Shown here in pieces: positions 40,001 to 51,200 of a stretch of 64,000 nucleotides of DNA. The stretch lies in contig JALJEE010000537.1 of the NCBI GenBank assembly GCA_023231475.1, positions 1 to 64,000 of the forward strand. The letters are read 5' to 3'. The position numbers were made by a program, and so were the translations under genes. This DNA is from Seison nebaliae (taxonomy: Eukaryota; Rotifera; Pararotatoria; Seisonacea; Seisonidae). Under the pieces are notes generated by a model. That model was given only the letters and a program-made list of their open reading frames with translations. It did not search any database and had not been told where the DNA came from. The number at the start of each line of letters is the position of its first letter. The first letter of the stretch is position 1.

Positions 40001-40333
40001 AGTACTGATAGTAATACATCGATCTGTGATAATTTATCGAAACCTGAAGTGTTCGCCGAAACATCTCATCCATTCAATTCTGGACACGATCAACGGAAAT
40101 TGAATGAATTAAGTTTATTCAGCTCATTAAAAGATTATAAAGAGAACAAAACTAAAGACATCGACGTCGAAGGTGAAGAGATTCATTACAATTTCGAATA
40201 TACACATTCATTTCCTGTACTTGATCGTTGTCAATCGCAAGCGACTTCCATGTATCAGAAATCAAATCATGTAACATCTCCTCCAAACCAACGAGGACGA
40301 GATACATATTATGAACAACATATGCAACATCGC

Positions 40334-40364
<31 letters not shown>

Positions 40365-43300
40365 AACAATATAAGGGTCATTCACAGAAAGTGCAATCAT
40401 ATCAGCCCCTACACAACAGTTATGGTTACCAAATGAAAAATGAGAAGTCTCATCAAGAAATTCATTCGGAGGAATATAATCAAATAAATTCCTCGAAGAA
40501 ATATTATCCGAATGGGAAAACATCGTCGTCATCATCGCATTATAATGAAAATTCAAATATTCCATCGACGTTCAAAGATAATGAGAATAATTTTGCTTGT
40601 TCTTATGTAACACCGTCGTCGCAACAACAAGATCGATTACACCAACCAAAATCACAACAACCATCAACATTCGCTTCCACATCGAAGTATGATAAACAGA
40701 AACAATTATCTTCCACTAAACAATTTCATAAACAACAACAACAACAACAATTCCAATCGACTAATATTCAACCACCACCACAACAACAAGCACAACATTT
40801 TGATCATCAGAAACGATCGGCACATAACCAATTAGAAGCGCAACAATATCAACAATGTTATCAGCAACCATATGATCTGCCATCATATCATCCATATACA
40901 CCGACCAATACGAAAGTCTCTCAACATCGTCGATCGAAATCACATTATCAAGAGAATAAGAATAGTCCTCGTATAATTAACGATCTACATCAACAGCGAC
41001 CGACTAATGGAATGATGGAACAAATGGAGATGAATTACCAGACTCATCAATCACATGCCTCTCCATCAACTCATCCATATCAAATGGACATGTCCACCAA
41101 ACTCAATGGAGATAAGAGTAACGTCGTTCATTTGACTGAACAGTTCTCTGAAAATCGACCCATTAACACTTCCACTTGTTCTCACACATTCTATCCAGAA
41201 CCATTAGAAATGAACGATCAAATTCCTTATCACATTACTCAAACGAACAACAATAACAACAACAACAACAACAATTCTTATTCCATTCATTCTTCCGCAC
41301 AACACGAATGTCGTTTCATCAAGGAGAACGATATCTCACACTATACAATGTATCCTCCACAATATTCACAGAATATTCAATCAGAAGATTCTTATTATCA
41401 TAATTTTCAACCATCAACATCATGTCTCCATCAATCACGACAGAAAACAAGAACAACAACAACCACCAACAATGATTCTCCGACGATAATGAATACGCCA
41501 GGTAGTCGACCGGAAGCTCGAAGTTTACCACGCATTAATCCAAATGTGCGACTAAATTCATCGATCAATACTCCCGCCACACCTCAATCAACAAACGTCA
41601 CCCCGAGAATTCAAAAATCGAAAGATTCGATTCATGTACAAAACATGTTCCAGATTGCCAAAGAATTATTATTCACCGAACGGACATATGTCCGAGATCT
41701 CAATATTATTTGTCAACGATTACCAGAAATAATTCAAACGATTCTTGATGATAATCGCGACGAATTGCCATTACCGTTCATGACCGAAAATATGAATTGT
41801 ACGAACGACCTCCCAAAAGTCCACAGTAAATCGAACGGTTTCGATGAAGATAATTTCAATCAAGACAATTCCATAAGAAATTCATTAATCGATAAACAAT
41901 ATCGTCCATCCGAATTCACCACATTCGAATTGGCGTTACAGACGTGTGAAGCCGTCGTCGGAAAGATGAGATTCAACGCCATTCAACGATTGTTATCTCA
42001 TCATCAAATATTCCTTCGAGATATTGAGCAACGTCTCTTGTTATGGGAGGGACGATTACACACCATTACCATCGCTAATCATCGTCGAATTGGCGATCTC
42101 ATCCTCAATATGGTCACGAGAACGCTACACGACTATCAATTATTTATATTCGGTGATCAAACTAATCCAACTACTCCACTCAATTCCATTAACACGAGCA
42201 ACAACAACAACAATCATGAAGAGAATGATATTTGTAATCGTGCGTTGTTGAATTATCGGAGTTTATTGAATAGTTCCAATGACATTCGGAAGAAATTCAA
42301 TAAATTATTGGAAAGAATAGAAAAGAATGATGATGAAGTATCGGAGGATGTTGAGGAGAATCGATCGACATGTTTGTCTTATCTCGGTCTAATCGGCATC
42401 GAACGATTACAATTAACGAAACAATGTTATACGTCATTCTACAGTCTGATGTTAAGACCGATGCAACGATTATTTCATTATCAATTACTACTCAATAGTT
42501 AATTTGAGTTATTTCAATTTCTATAAATAGTTTTCCTTTTTTTTCAGAATTAGCAGATACGCCGAATAATGAGAATGAAGCGATTATGGATGAATGGGAC
42601 GATTGTAAATTGTCTTTAAAACGTCTCACTGATTTCACATCCAAATTCCTCCCCGTCATCAATAAGATGGTTTTTAAATTTTTCATTTTAATTTTTAATT
42701 AATTCAATAAATGTTTGCAGGTAAATTCTTATAAACTTTTCGAAATCGATCAAGAAATTCCCGATTCATCCGGAATTTATGACGATAACAGACAATTCAT
42801 TCGACAAGGTTGTTTGGAAAAATTAACTCGAAATGGATTTCAACAAAAATTGGTAATTTTAGTTAGACATTTTTTGAAAAAAAAATTGAAATATTTTTTC
42901 TCAGTTATCTGATTGTATATTGACTTGTACGAGAACGATACAAAGCCCGAATGATAAGAAGAATGAAACCACATCAAATTTGGCGTCATCTTCCTTATCA
43001 TTGACAACGACCGCCACTAATCAGACTAATAATGTGACGAGTGATAATAAAGAGAAGAATATCCAAAGGCGTATGAGTTCCGGTTCGAACATTATGTCAA
43101 ATGTGAATAAAAATAAGAAATTGACATATACTTCCAACTCGTCGACGTCGCTTCATAGTCAAACATATTCGTGGGAACAGATCGCTAATTTCCTGTCGGC
43201 TCTCCACAAAAACATTCAACCATATCTCAAATTGAGAATTTCCAGTTATTTACCGTTATCTTGTGTGGTTGAAGTGAAGTCCATACCGCCATGTTCCTTC

Positions 43301-44116
43301 GCCTTATTGACAATTGACGATGTCACATCTCAACAAAATCCGAAACTCACCACCAAATCTCCATTCACACTTCTCCTCTCTTGTACGACGGACAACGAAC
43401 GTCAGAAATGGCTGACGGACATTTGCCAATTGAAATCTTCCAAACTTCCTCACAATCCCCAAACGATTCGTACGATTATCTCCCGCAATAATCGTCAGAA
43501 CGACGAAATCTCTTCGTCAGTTACCGGTGCATCAAATACTTCAAGCAATATTCTCCACATATGTTGGCATCGAGACGTGTCCATATCAATCGACGATATT
43601 GTTGTTATAATTTCCATCTTTTCCATTTTCTTTCATTAATTTCCTATTACCAGAATACTTTCGATTGTAACGGAACGATGACTGGATATTTGAATAGAAA
43701 GTTTAAGAATTCGTCAGGATGGCAACGATTATGGATTGTATTTGCCAATGCTTCCATGTATTTCTTCAAAACTCCAAAAGTTATATTTTTAATTTTTCAA
43801 AATTTTTAAATTTTTTTTTTTCAAATAATTTTTTTTCATAATCAGGATGATTTCCCATTAGCTACCTTACCGTTATTGGGATACGTTCTCTACAAATCCA
43901 GCACTCCAATAACTGCGTCGACTTCTTTATCGAAATTTCCGCCGCTAACTTTCCGTTTGGAATATCGGACACATACTTATCTATTTCGAGCCGATTCAAA
44001 TTATTCATATCAAAGGTTTAAATTCTTTTCCGTTTTTGATTATTCAAATAATTTCATCATAAAGATGGATCCATATCTTATCAAATGCAACCACCACAAC
44101 AACCTTTAATGATTAA
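31071..44116 (+). CDS. FARP1: FARP-type FERM, RhoGEF and pleckstrin domain protein
   Basis: Links membrane receptors to Rho-family GTPases. Exons: 31071-31169, 31226-31344, 31409-31506, 31579-31717, 31761-31848, 31914-32078, 32124-32320, 32365-32888, 39444-42497, 42548-42669, 42721-42852, 42905-43600, 43654-43779, 43846-44015 and 44065-44116. All join in phase, giving 1,926 aa from the first visible exon; the start exon is missing. FERM: NIFDLLETDYFGLSY, VRFYPADPGQLEEDLTR, AELGDYD, CIEHHSFFR, YWGRTQKEL. DH starts at about residue 1207 (FQIAKELLFTERTYVRDL...FLRDIEQRLLLWEG...MLRPMQRLFHYQLLL). PH1: RQFIRQGCLEKLTRNGFQQ. PH2: TGYLNRKFKNSSGWQRLWIVF...PLATLPLLGY...RWIHIL. It is about twice the vertebrate length because of a Gln/Asn-rich linker (residues about 480-1200). 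FARP1 and FARP2 cannot be told apart. Confidence 0.92.
33495..33995 (+). CDS. Intact ORF inside the FARP intron, unknown
   Basis: A 166-codon ATG-to-TGA frame with Ser/Thr/Asp/Asn-rich sequence (YEYIITTFQTTFDITETTD) and an acidic Asp run near the end. Codon use resembles coding DNA here, with several CGA codons. It could be a nested gene or an alternative terminal exon giving a FERM-only FARP form, since an internal acceptor (TCACCAG) could be joined in frame to an earlier exon. No family recognised, and chance cannot be excluded. Confidence 0.38.
   Translation: MPNYHQETSSDSIRTVYRIIDSDSNVLSYEYIITTFQTTFDITETTDTCETSDRYSIPLIDNIVRGKKEIEDNGIVNGDGSRTSYRCANNLHIPNNSNSNNDTKRIEAPNGKLISAKKSRDVQYEKISTNIEQPAYHNLTNATSHTNDISYIDDDDDDNDLKVELA
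34550..34566. repeat. GTGCAC pair, 11-bp period
   Basis: GTGCAC at 34550-34555 and 34561-34566 separated by TGAAT. Same box and spacing as at 37784-37800. Confidence 0.55.
37784..37800. repeat. GTGCAC pair, 11-bp period
   Basis: GTGCAC at 37784-37789 and 37795-37800 separated by TATAT. Confidence 0.55.
40328..40370 (+). repeat. CAA/CAG triplet run in the FARP linker
   Basis: Encodes about 13 Gln within a longer Gln/Asn-rich segment. Similar shorter runs occur at about 40733-40750 and 41246-41274 (CAA/AAC, Asn). Confidence 0.8.
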
Positions 44117-44829
44117 ATGACCGGTTGATTCAATATTTTTTTTTGTTAATCTAATTCGACCGACAAATTTTTTTGCACCGAAACAAAACTTGGAAAGAAA
44201 CTTCAATTCGATTGATCGAAACAAGAGATTTATTCCGAAGAAGAGAATTTAAATTAAATCTCACCATATTTTTTATCTGTCTGAAAAGCACATTACTTAC
44301 CATAAAATCTACACAATCACATTTATTTCATTTGTATAGTTGATTCTTGTTGAAAAGAAAAATAAAAATTTATTTAACAAATCTTCTCTTTGTCGGATCG
44401 AACGAAAGTTATGTAATTCGCGTTCTGTTTTTCACTGTCACATTCTGAACAAGATCACAATCCATAAAGTCAACAGTTCCACTAGTCATTAGTCGATAGT
44501 TTAATGACGATCTGTTGAAATAGTTTCGGTGTTCACGAGTATTAAGAAAACTGTTGCGCGCCAAACTCCCCATAACTAAACAAAGTGACCATTAAAAATA
44601 TTCACTTGAAGTATGCGTCAGTTCGAAAGTTGATTTCTTGTCACTGCAGTCCATGAATGATATATATAAATCCATTCATATTCCATACATTTCATATTCA
44701 TTCTATTCTCATTCAAAATTCATTACTCGATTTCAGAAAATTCGCATTTAGATAAATAATAAATAATAAGAAATTTCGTGGAAATTTTTCATTTTTTATC
44801 AATTTTAGGTCGTTCAATCGATTATTATT
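44117..44829. other. Intergenic region between FARP and the homeobox gene
   Basis: No coding signal seen. It ends with a good acceptor (TATCAATTTTAG, to 44808) 21 nt before the homeobox ATG. Confidence 0.4.
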
Positions 44830-46230
44830 ATGGAAATGCAACCGAAACGGAAACGAACTCGAACCCAATTCACTAAACATCAATTGGAGACGTTGGAAGC
44901 GGCGTTCAATATCACACATTATCCTGATGTGACGGCAGTCGAAGAATTATCTGGTCAATTATCTCTCCAACACGAAAAAATTTCTGTTAGTTTTGAATTT
45001 GAAAAATTTTTTATATTTGCTTTTCTTTTATAGATTTGGTTTCAGAACCGTCGTGCTCGTTTTAAGAAACAGAAAAATGATATTGTCGTTAAACAGAAAC
45101 GTCAAGTGATGGCAGAAGCAACAATGAAAGCAATTCATCAAATCCAACCGATTTTCAATAAATTAGTTCCGGCTCCAATACCATCAACAATGAACAATCC
45201 TCAAAATTATCCCATTTCTAATAATCAAAATGGACCATCAAATCATCCAACAATTTCTTCACAAATTCCCATGTCATCAAGAATTTCTCCACCTATTCCT
45301 ACTCCAATCATGCCACCATCAATGTTACCTATACCATCAAATGATGGAAATCATCAGCAATGGAATACTGGAATTCAATTACCGAATGATGTGTCCAATT
45401 TTAATTCGATGAATCCGAATAATATGCAAATGATATTTCAACAATTACTATTCAAACAAATGTTGGAACGTCAACAAAACCAGCAATTTCCTTTCATTCC
45501 CAATGAACAGATGAAAATGAATGTCGGAAATAAAGAAAACATTTCCGATGATAAGAAAAATGTCATGACAATCAATTCGTTATTAAATAAAAGTAATGGT
45601 AATGTGGAAACTGAAGAATCAAAATCTCCGGAAAAACCGACTCATCTTCAACCACCTGTTTTATGTAGTACGCCAGTGATCGAAAATGAAAAAAATTTGA
45701 AGAGACGCTACGATAGTATATCAGACGAAGATGACGAAGAAAATAATTCACCGAAGAAACGAATGTCGACGAATTATATGAGCGATGTGAACAATGTATC
45801 TGAAGATAATGAGTACAATGATCAATCATCTAATAATCATCATCTGGCAACGGATCAACAATCCAATAATCTTTTCCAAACATACTTACAAGATTCTGGT
45901 ATTCAACAAGATTCAAGTATTCAACACAATTCAAGTATTCAACAAAATTCAGGAATTGATCTACAACAACATTCGGAAATTAAATTTCAACAAAATTCAG
46001 GTATGGATTTCTCGAAAGATCAGAATTTCTCTCCAGCAGAATTTATTAATCCTCAAACATTCACTTATCCTTCACAATCGTTCGATTATAATAATAATGA
46101 AGGAAATTCGACGTATGACAATAAAGAGGGCGTTCAATTTCAGTTACCTCATTCCAATGATCAATCAGCTAATTTATTCTGGTCGACATGGCAAATGAAT
46201 TGTCCTTCATTCGTTTCAAAGAACAACTAA
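44830..46230 (+). CDS. PRD-like (Q50) homeodomain transcription factor
   Basis: Two exons, 44830-44985 and 45034-46230, with a 48-nt intron; 450 aa. The homeodomain lies at about residues 5-65 and begins RKRTRTQFTKHQLETLEAAF. Helix 3 is KISIWFQNRRARFKKQ, with Gln at position 50 and Asn at 51. The intron falls between homeodomain residues 46 and 47, the classic site in PRD-class genes. No paired domain or octapeptide is visible. The rest is Pro/Asn/Gln-rich and disordered, with a basic acidic-flanked KRMSTN stretch and an 18-bp tandem repeat. Orthology within the PRD-like class (Hesx, Mix, Rax and others) cannot be fixed. It probably binds DNA as a dimer at TAAT sites. Confidence 0.85.
45892..45963 (+). 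repeat. Four 18-bp in-frame tandem units
   Basis: Units start at 45892, 45910, 45928 and 45946. They encode variants of a six-residue SIQQNS-like repeat in the homeobox protein tail. Imperfect, with the last unit most diverged. Confidence 0.75.
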
Positions 46231-46495
46231 TTAATTTATTAACTTCATTTATCTATTTAAATATTCCATTCATTAATTATTTATTTTAATTAAAAATTAC
46301 AAACAACTCTTTTACATTTTCAGTATGTTAAAAACAAAACTTATAGATATGGTTATATTTATGAGGAACTTTACAATTTTCACATTAGGGAAAAATTAAT
46401 TGAACATTTTGCCTTTTTCAACAGGTCAAATATTTTTCCACAGATATTTTTTAAAATTGTTTAAATCTATTTTCATCGGATAAATAGATAACGAA

Positions 46496-46885
46496 ATGAA
46501 GGCTATTTATTATTCGGATAAATATTATGATGATGTTTATGAATATCGGTTTGAATTTGATAACAAATTTCATACTTAGTTCTTCTTCAGACATGTTATT
46601 CTTCCAAAGGACAAAGTACCAGATATACCGAAGGGTCGACTAACCACAGAAGAAGAATGGCGTGCATTGGGTGTGCAACAATCGAAAGGATGGATCCATT
46701 ACATGCGCCATCAACCAGGTATCTTTCTAATGAGATTTCTACTAAATTATGATTGTTTATTGGCAGAACCACATATACTTCTTTTTAGGAGATTAAAGGA
46801 ACTTTCCTATGATCCAGAAATTCGAAAGGAATATTTTAGAAAGAAAAAAAAACAAAGAGAACTGACGGAAAAACAAAATTTATAA
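46496..46885 (+). CDS. CKS1: Cyclin-dependent kinase regulatory subunit, canonical copy
   Basis: Docks phosphorylated substrates to cyclin-CDK. Three exons (46496-46548, 46591-46718, 46767-46885), introns of 42 and 48 nt; 99 aa. Seen: [40 protein letters not shown], and the beta-hinge [12 protein letters not shown], all as in animal CKS1/CKS2. A basic Lys/Arg-rich tail extends about 20 residues beyond the usual end. An acceptor-like TTTTTCCACAG ends at 46443, 52 nt before the ATG. Confidence 0.96.
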
Positions 46886-47445
46886 TTTAGTTTGCGGAAT
46901 TGATATTTAATTCCATCTCACAGAATGGAATGTCAGTTCATGTGATGTCAATTCAATGGAATTCCATTGTCAGATATTAACAGAATTTCCTGTTCTGAAA
47001 ATTATTCTCAACAATTAGAAATATAAATTTTTAAAAATAAATTATCGATCATTAAATTATACTACATATATAACTTTTCTATTCGGTACCAAATTTTCGA
47101 GTAGTACATGAGATTAATAATATTTCGAATAACAAATTCAATTCGAAAAACAAAACTTAAGACGAAGTAAAATTATCAGACTTATTCAATTCCATTCGAA
47201 TTAAGAAAATCATAAAAGAGACGCGGAGTTAAGGGGAAGAATAATGAGAAGTTAATTAAGAGAAAATAAAATTGATATAAGTTTGTTCATGCGATCTGTG
47301 TAATTAAAAAAACATTTTTACCATCAAATAATGAAAAGATGATAATTAGAAAGTTGTTGATCATTATCATCTTCTCCGATCTTCCACATATTCATTAAGT
47401 GAGTTTTAAAATAAACAAATAGTTTCGATCATTTCGAAAAGTTTG
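46886..47445. other. Spacer between the two CKS genes
   Basis: 560 bp, AT-rich, no coding signal. It presumably holds the 3' end of the first CKS gene and the promoter of the second. Confidence 0.4.
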
Positions 47446-47864
47446 ATGGATGACAAGATATACTACTCTAATAAATATTTCGATGATACTTATGAATATC
47501 GGTACAATCTTTTTCTTTTATTTTCTTAATTGTTAAACTTGTGAATATTATTCATTTTCAGTCATGTAATTCTGTCGAAAGCACCAGAATGGAATAATCC
47601 CCAACATCGTCTACTGGAGGAAGAGGAATGGCGTTTATTAGGTATTCAACAATCCAACGGATGGGTTCATTACATGTTACATAAAACACGTTTCCATTTT
47701 AATTTCATTTTTCAATTAATTCTCAATTCATTCTTAAAATAGAACCAACAGTTTTATTCTTCCGACGAGTGAAATGGTTATCCAATGACATGTACATTCG
47801 AAAACGAGCGTTAAAAGAAGAGAAATTTCGAAAAGAATTTATTGAAAATTCGATTTCCAATTGA
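47446..47864 (+). CDS. Divergent second CKS subunit
   Basis: Three exons (47446-47501, 47562-47689, 47743-47864) with the same intron positions as its neighbour, so it is a tandem paralogue; 101 aa. IYYSNKYFDDTYEYRHVIL and EEEWRLLGIQQSNGWVHYM are kept. The hinge reads HKTQPTVLFFRR in place of [12 protein letters not shown], losing one of the two Pro and the Glu that control strand-swapped dimers. The phosphate-binding Arg and Trp positions appear retained. The stop is 5 bp from the stop of the convergent small secreted gene. Confidence 0.9.
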
Positions 47865-47869
47865 TCTTA

Positions 47870-48142
47870 TCATATTCGCCAATATGAGTCAGCAATGTTA
47901 TCGACTATCCGATCATTAACGGAATAATATCGAGTATGTCGTTCCTCACGGATATTCGTTAATCCAATAATAGTGTAATTATCCACACGAGTTCTATCTA
48001 GTGATACTTGTTTGACACCTGTCCATGTTTGTTGGAAATTCACAATAAAATATCGATTGGCAACTAGTCGATCCTCTTCAGGTGGTGTCAACATCTCATG
48101 AAAATTGAATGAGATAAAAATTAGAAAATAAAGAACGAGCAT
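47870..48142 (-). CDS. Small secreted protein, unknown
   Basis: 90-aa frame starting MLVLYFLIFISFNFHEM, a plausible signal peptide, then a 75-residue mature part (FIVNFQQTWTGVKQVSLD...) with no Cys. The frame stays open upstream to the CFAP65-like stop, but that longer form would start with a Lys/Ile-rich non-protein-like stretch, so I choose the Met at 48142. It lies 89 bp downstream of the CFAP65-like gene on the same strand, and its stop nearly touches the CKS paralogue. No family recognised. Confidence 0.55.
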   Translation of the reverse strand: MLVLYFLIFISFNFHEMLTPPEEDRLVANRYFIVNFQQTWTGVKQVSLDRTRVDNYTIIGLTNIREERHTRYYSVNDRIVDNIADSYWRI

Positions 48143-48231
48143 TTTTGTGAAATAGAGAAATTTATCGATTTTAACAATGTAGATTTTATTTGGGGGGAAA
48201 ATGAATTTAAATTTTATTTTTTTCGTCGATC

Positions 48232-51200
48232 TCATTTCCCCTTTTCACTATTAGTCGTACTTCGTTTCGGATTAGTTGGCATTGCAATAAATCGTGGTCG
48301 TTGAGTTAAGGAGAAACTGCCTTCTGCCGCTTCCGTCAAAATATTCACTATGGTATTATTGAGAATATCCTCCACCATCGTCATGAACGACAAATTTTCA
48401 ATAAGGCCATTTGTTGGTAATTCGATTTGTTTTATCGAACTTTCTTTCGTCGATTTTTGTGATTTGACCGTGTCCGTATCTGCATCTCCAAGATCATGAG
48501 AGAGTATGGGTATATCATAATGATATGATGATTGATAATAATCACCAAGTGCACTGGGTGTCACTGCGTCATCAATTTCACTCACAACTTCCAATTGTTC
48601 CGATTCAATGTCTGATGAAGTTTTACTCTTTTTATTCGCATTCTTTTTTGCTGTGACTAATTGTTTCATTTGATGGAATGTTAAATTGGGAATATCTTTC
48701 TTATGTTGGAGATCTTTTAATGCCGATATGAAATTACTCGATTTCAATACATCCCACAACAAATAATTGACTAAAAGATCAGTCGGTAAAATTGAATCTT
48801 CTTCCAATTCTTTCAATTGTCCTTCTTTCAATATCAATTCAGCATAAGAACAAGAAATTATGTCTCGAATACTCACATTCTCTTCAGCCGATGTTCTCAA
48901 TGTCGCTCTTCTCCAACGATCATCTTCAAAATCGAGTATAGCCGATCGATAATCAGGAATTTGTTTACGATCGAAAATTGGAACATTTCGATAAAATTTA
49001 TTAAATGATGAATCGATATAAAAATTGGAGGTTGGTGGTGGCATATCATCCGAATATTCGATGGCATTAGCGATAATATTTAAAGGAATAAATGTCTTTT
49101 GTATCGGCTCTTGAACTTGGACGGTATTTGAACCGATTTGATAAATTTTCGCTCTCTGTTTATTTTTATGAACTTTCGTGTATGTGTCTAATGGTTCGAT
49201 CGTTTCAAAATGACGAGTCTTTCTCATCATAACGAAATCAGGAGAAATTCTCATTTTCTGTTTGGTTTGATATGCCACTTCACATTTCAAACTGATCGTA
49301 TGGAAACCACATTGTTCACTAGGGTTATCATAAAGAAATGTTATTTGAATTATTCGGAAACCGTTCGGTTCTATTCGACCAGATAATGGTGTCACACCGA
49401 CCATCTCCTGTTCCGTTTCATGATCACAATGCCATTTGAATCGAAGGAATTCTTTCGGATTGGCATTGTACAAAAAGGCAATTTTCCTTCGTCTAATCCA
49501 CGGTTGTACTGGTCCGAAATTGACGATATCCTCCAAAAAATGTGAATTATATTCGATGTCTAAAGTTCCCTGATTGATTTTGTGAGAAGTGACAGCTAAC
49601 GATGTACGACAAGCGAAACTCGGTTGGAATGGTGGGGACATGCCAAATGATAAGTTCTTATCATATAACACTTTACATCGAAGTAGAACTCGTTGAGTTT
49701 TCTTTTCTTCATTTATCGAATCCTTCACAATAATCGTTACAGGAATTTCATAAATTTTATTTTGAATCGGCCAAAATTGCCATTGGGTTGGAAACGCCGT
49801 GTTGGGTTCGAGAGCAGCTGTTGGTGTTAAACATCGAATTAATGGATGACCATAATGTTGTTCATTCACACGTTTTAATTGTTCCATATCAACATAAAAA
49901 ATTCCAACTTCATCTCCGAAATTATAAATGGGAAATAATTGAATTGGCGGTTGTATGACACCTAATGACACAGGTTCAAAATCCACAACTGTTGTCGGAA
50001 CATGAATACAACTTGAATTTTTTGGGGTTGTAATTCCCACAAAATTTATCAGTAAAGGTTTCCGATAATTTCCAGCTTTGAAAAGAACCGGTAGAGAATG
50101 TTCTCCGATGATCGAATGACGATAAGATAAACGGATTGCATGACATTCGCCTGGTATTAATTCGCCTTTCCTTCGGTCGATCGTAAATAGTTGACGATTT
50201 AATACGCCGATTAATTTCACTTGAGCTTCCGTCAAACTTTTCGGATCTTGCCATTCATTGAAACAAGAAATATTAGTTTCATTACTATAGACTAATTCTC
50301 TGGGAAAGAAGAATTCCCATCGACTAGTTAACTGCCCCACATTCTGTATGACAATTTGAATTTCCGTCGGTATGGTTTTATGGGGTGCTGCACAAAAGTT
50401 GAATTGTAAATCTTCTTTCGTATCTCCGGCACCCGAAATGATGCCCATCTCATTGCCGCAAATTGTAACATCGTCACCTGTACTTTGGAGGATGTTCTTG
50501 GAAATCTCCTTGTTAATTTGAGGAAAAGAAAAACAGGATTGTAAAAATTCTCGACCGATCGCCAAATTACTTCCAGCAGTTAATCGAGCATCAACTAATT
50601 TCAATTCAGCACAAACACCATCTAACGATACGTGACACAAGAAATTAGAGAGATATGGTACGTCGTCTTTAGATATAGAATTGTGGAGATTATATTGAAA
50701 TTTCCATAAACATTTCCCAATCATTTTCGCTTTAGCGCGAACGATAATTTGCTTTTTAGTGAATGCTTCAAATATTTGTTTTTCGTTATCTAAAATTTCT
50801 AATCGACCGTCTCCTTTCTCCAAGACGGAACTCAAATTAAATAGAACGGCCGTATTGTTCCGATTGTAAATGGTAAAGTAGTGACACTTCCAAGTATTAG
50901 CCATTGTGGGAGAAATTCTTATTAATAAATCTTCGGCAGCAATTTTCTGATGAACTGACGTATGAAGATGAAGAACGGTTTTATATCGTCTAGCATCAAT
51001 TTGACCATCCGTCGACCATGTCACCAATTCTACTCCAATTTGACAAGTTTTAGGTTTTATTGGCGAATAAGTAAAATCGAAATATTTTATTTCACGTGGT
51101 TGAATTTGTCCTTTATTCGGATTGACTGACAACTCGTCAGTATTCTCAACTGGAATGATCCATTCGAAATGTAAAATCGTTCCATCTAACAGACTTTTGG

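Noticed and set aside
40152-40943. Minus-strand frames opposite the Gln-rich FARP exon
   Set aside because: Val-rich products of CAA/CAG repeats read on the other strand.
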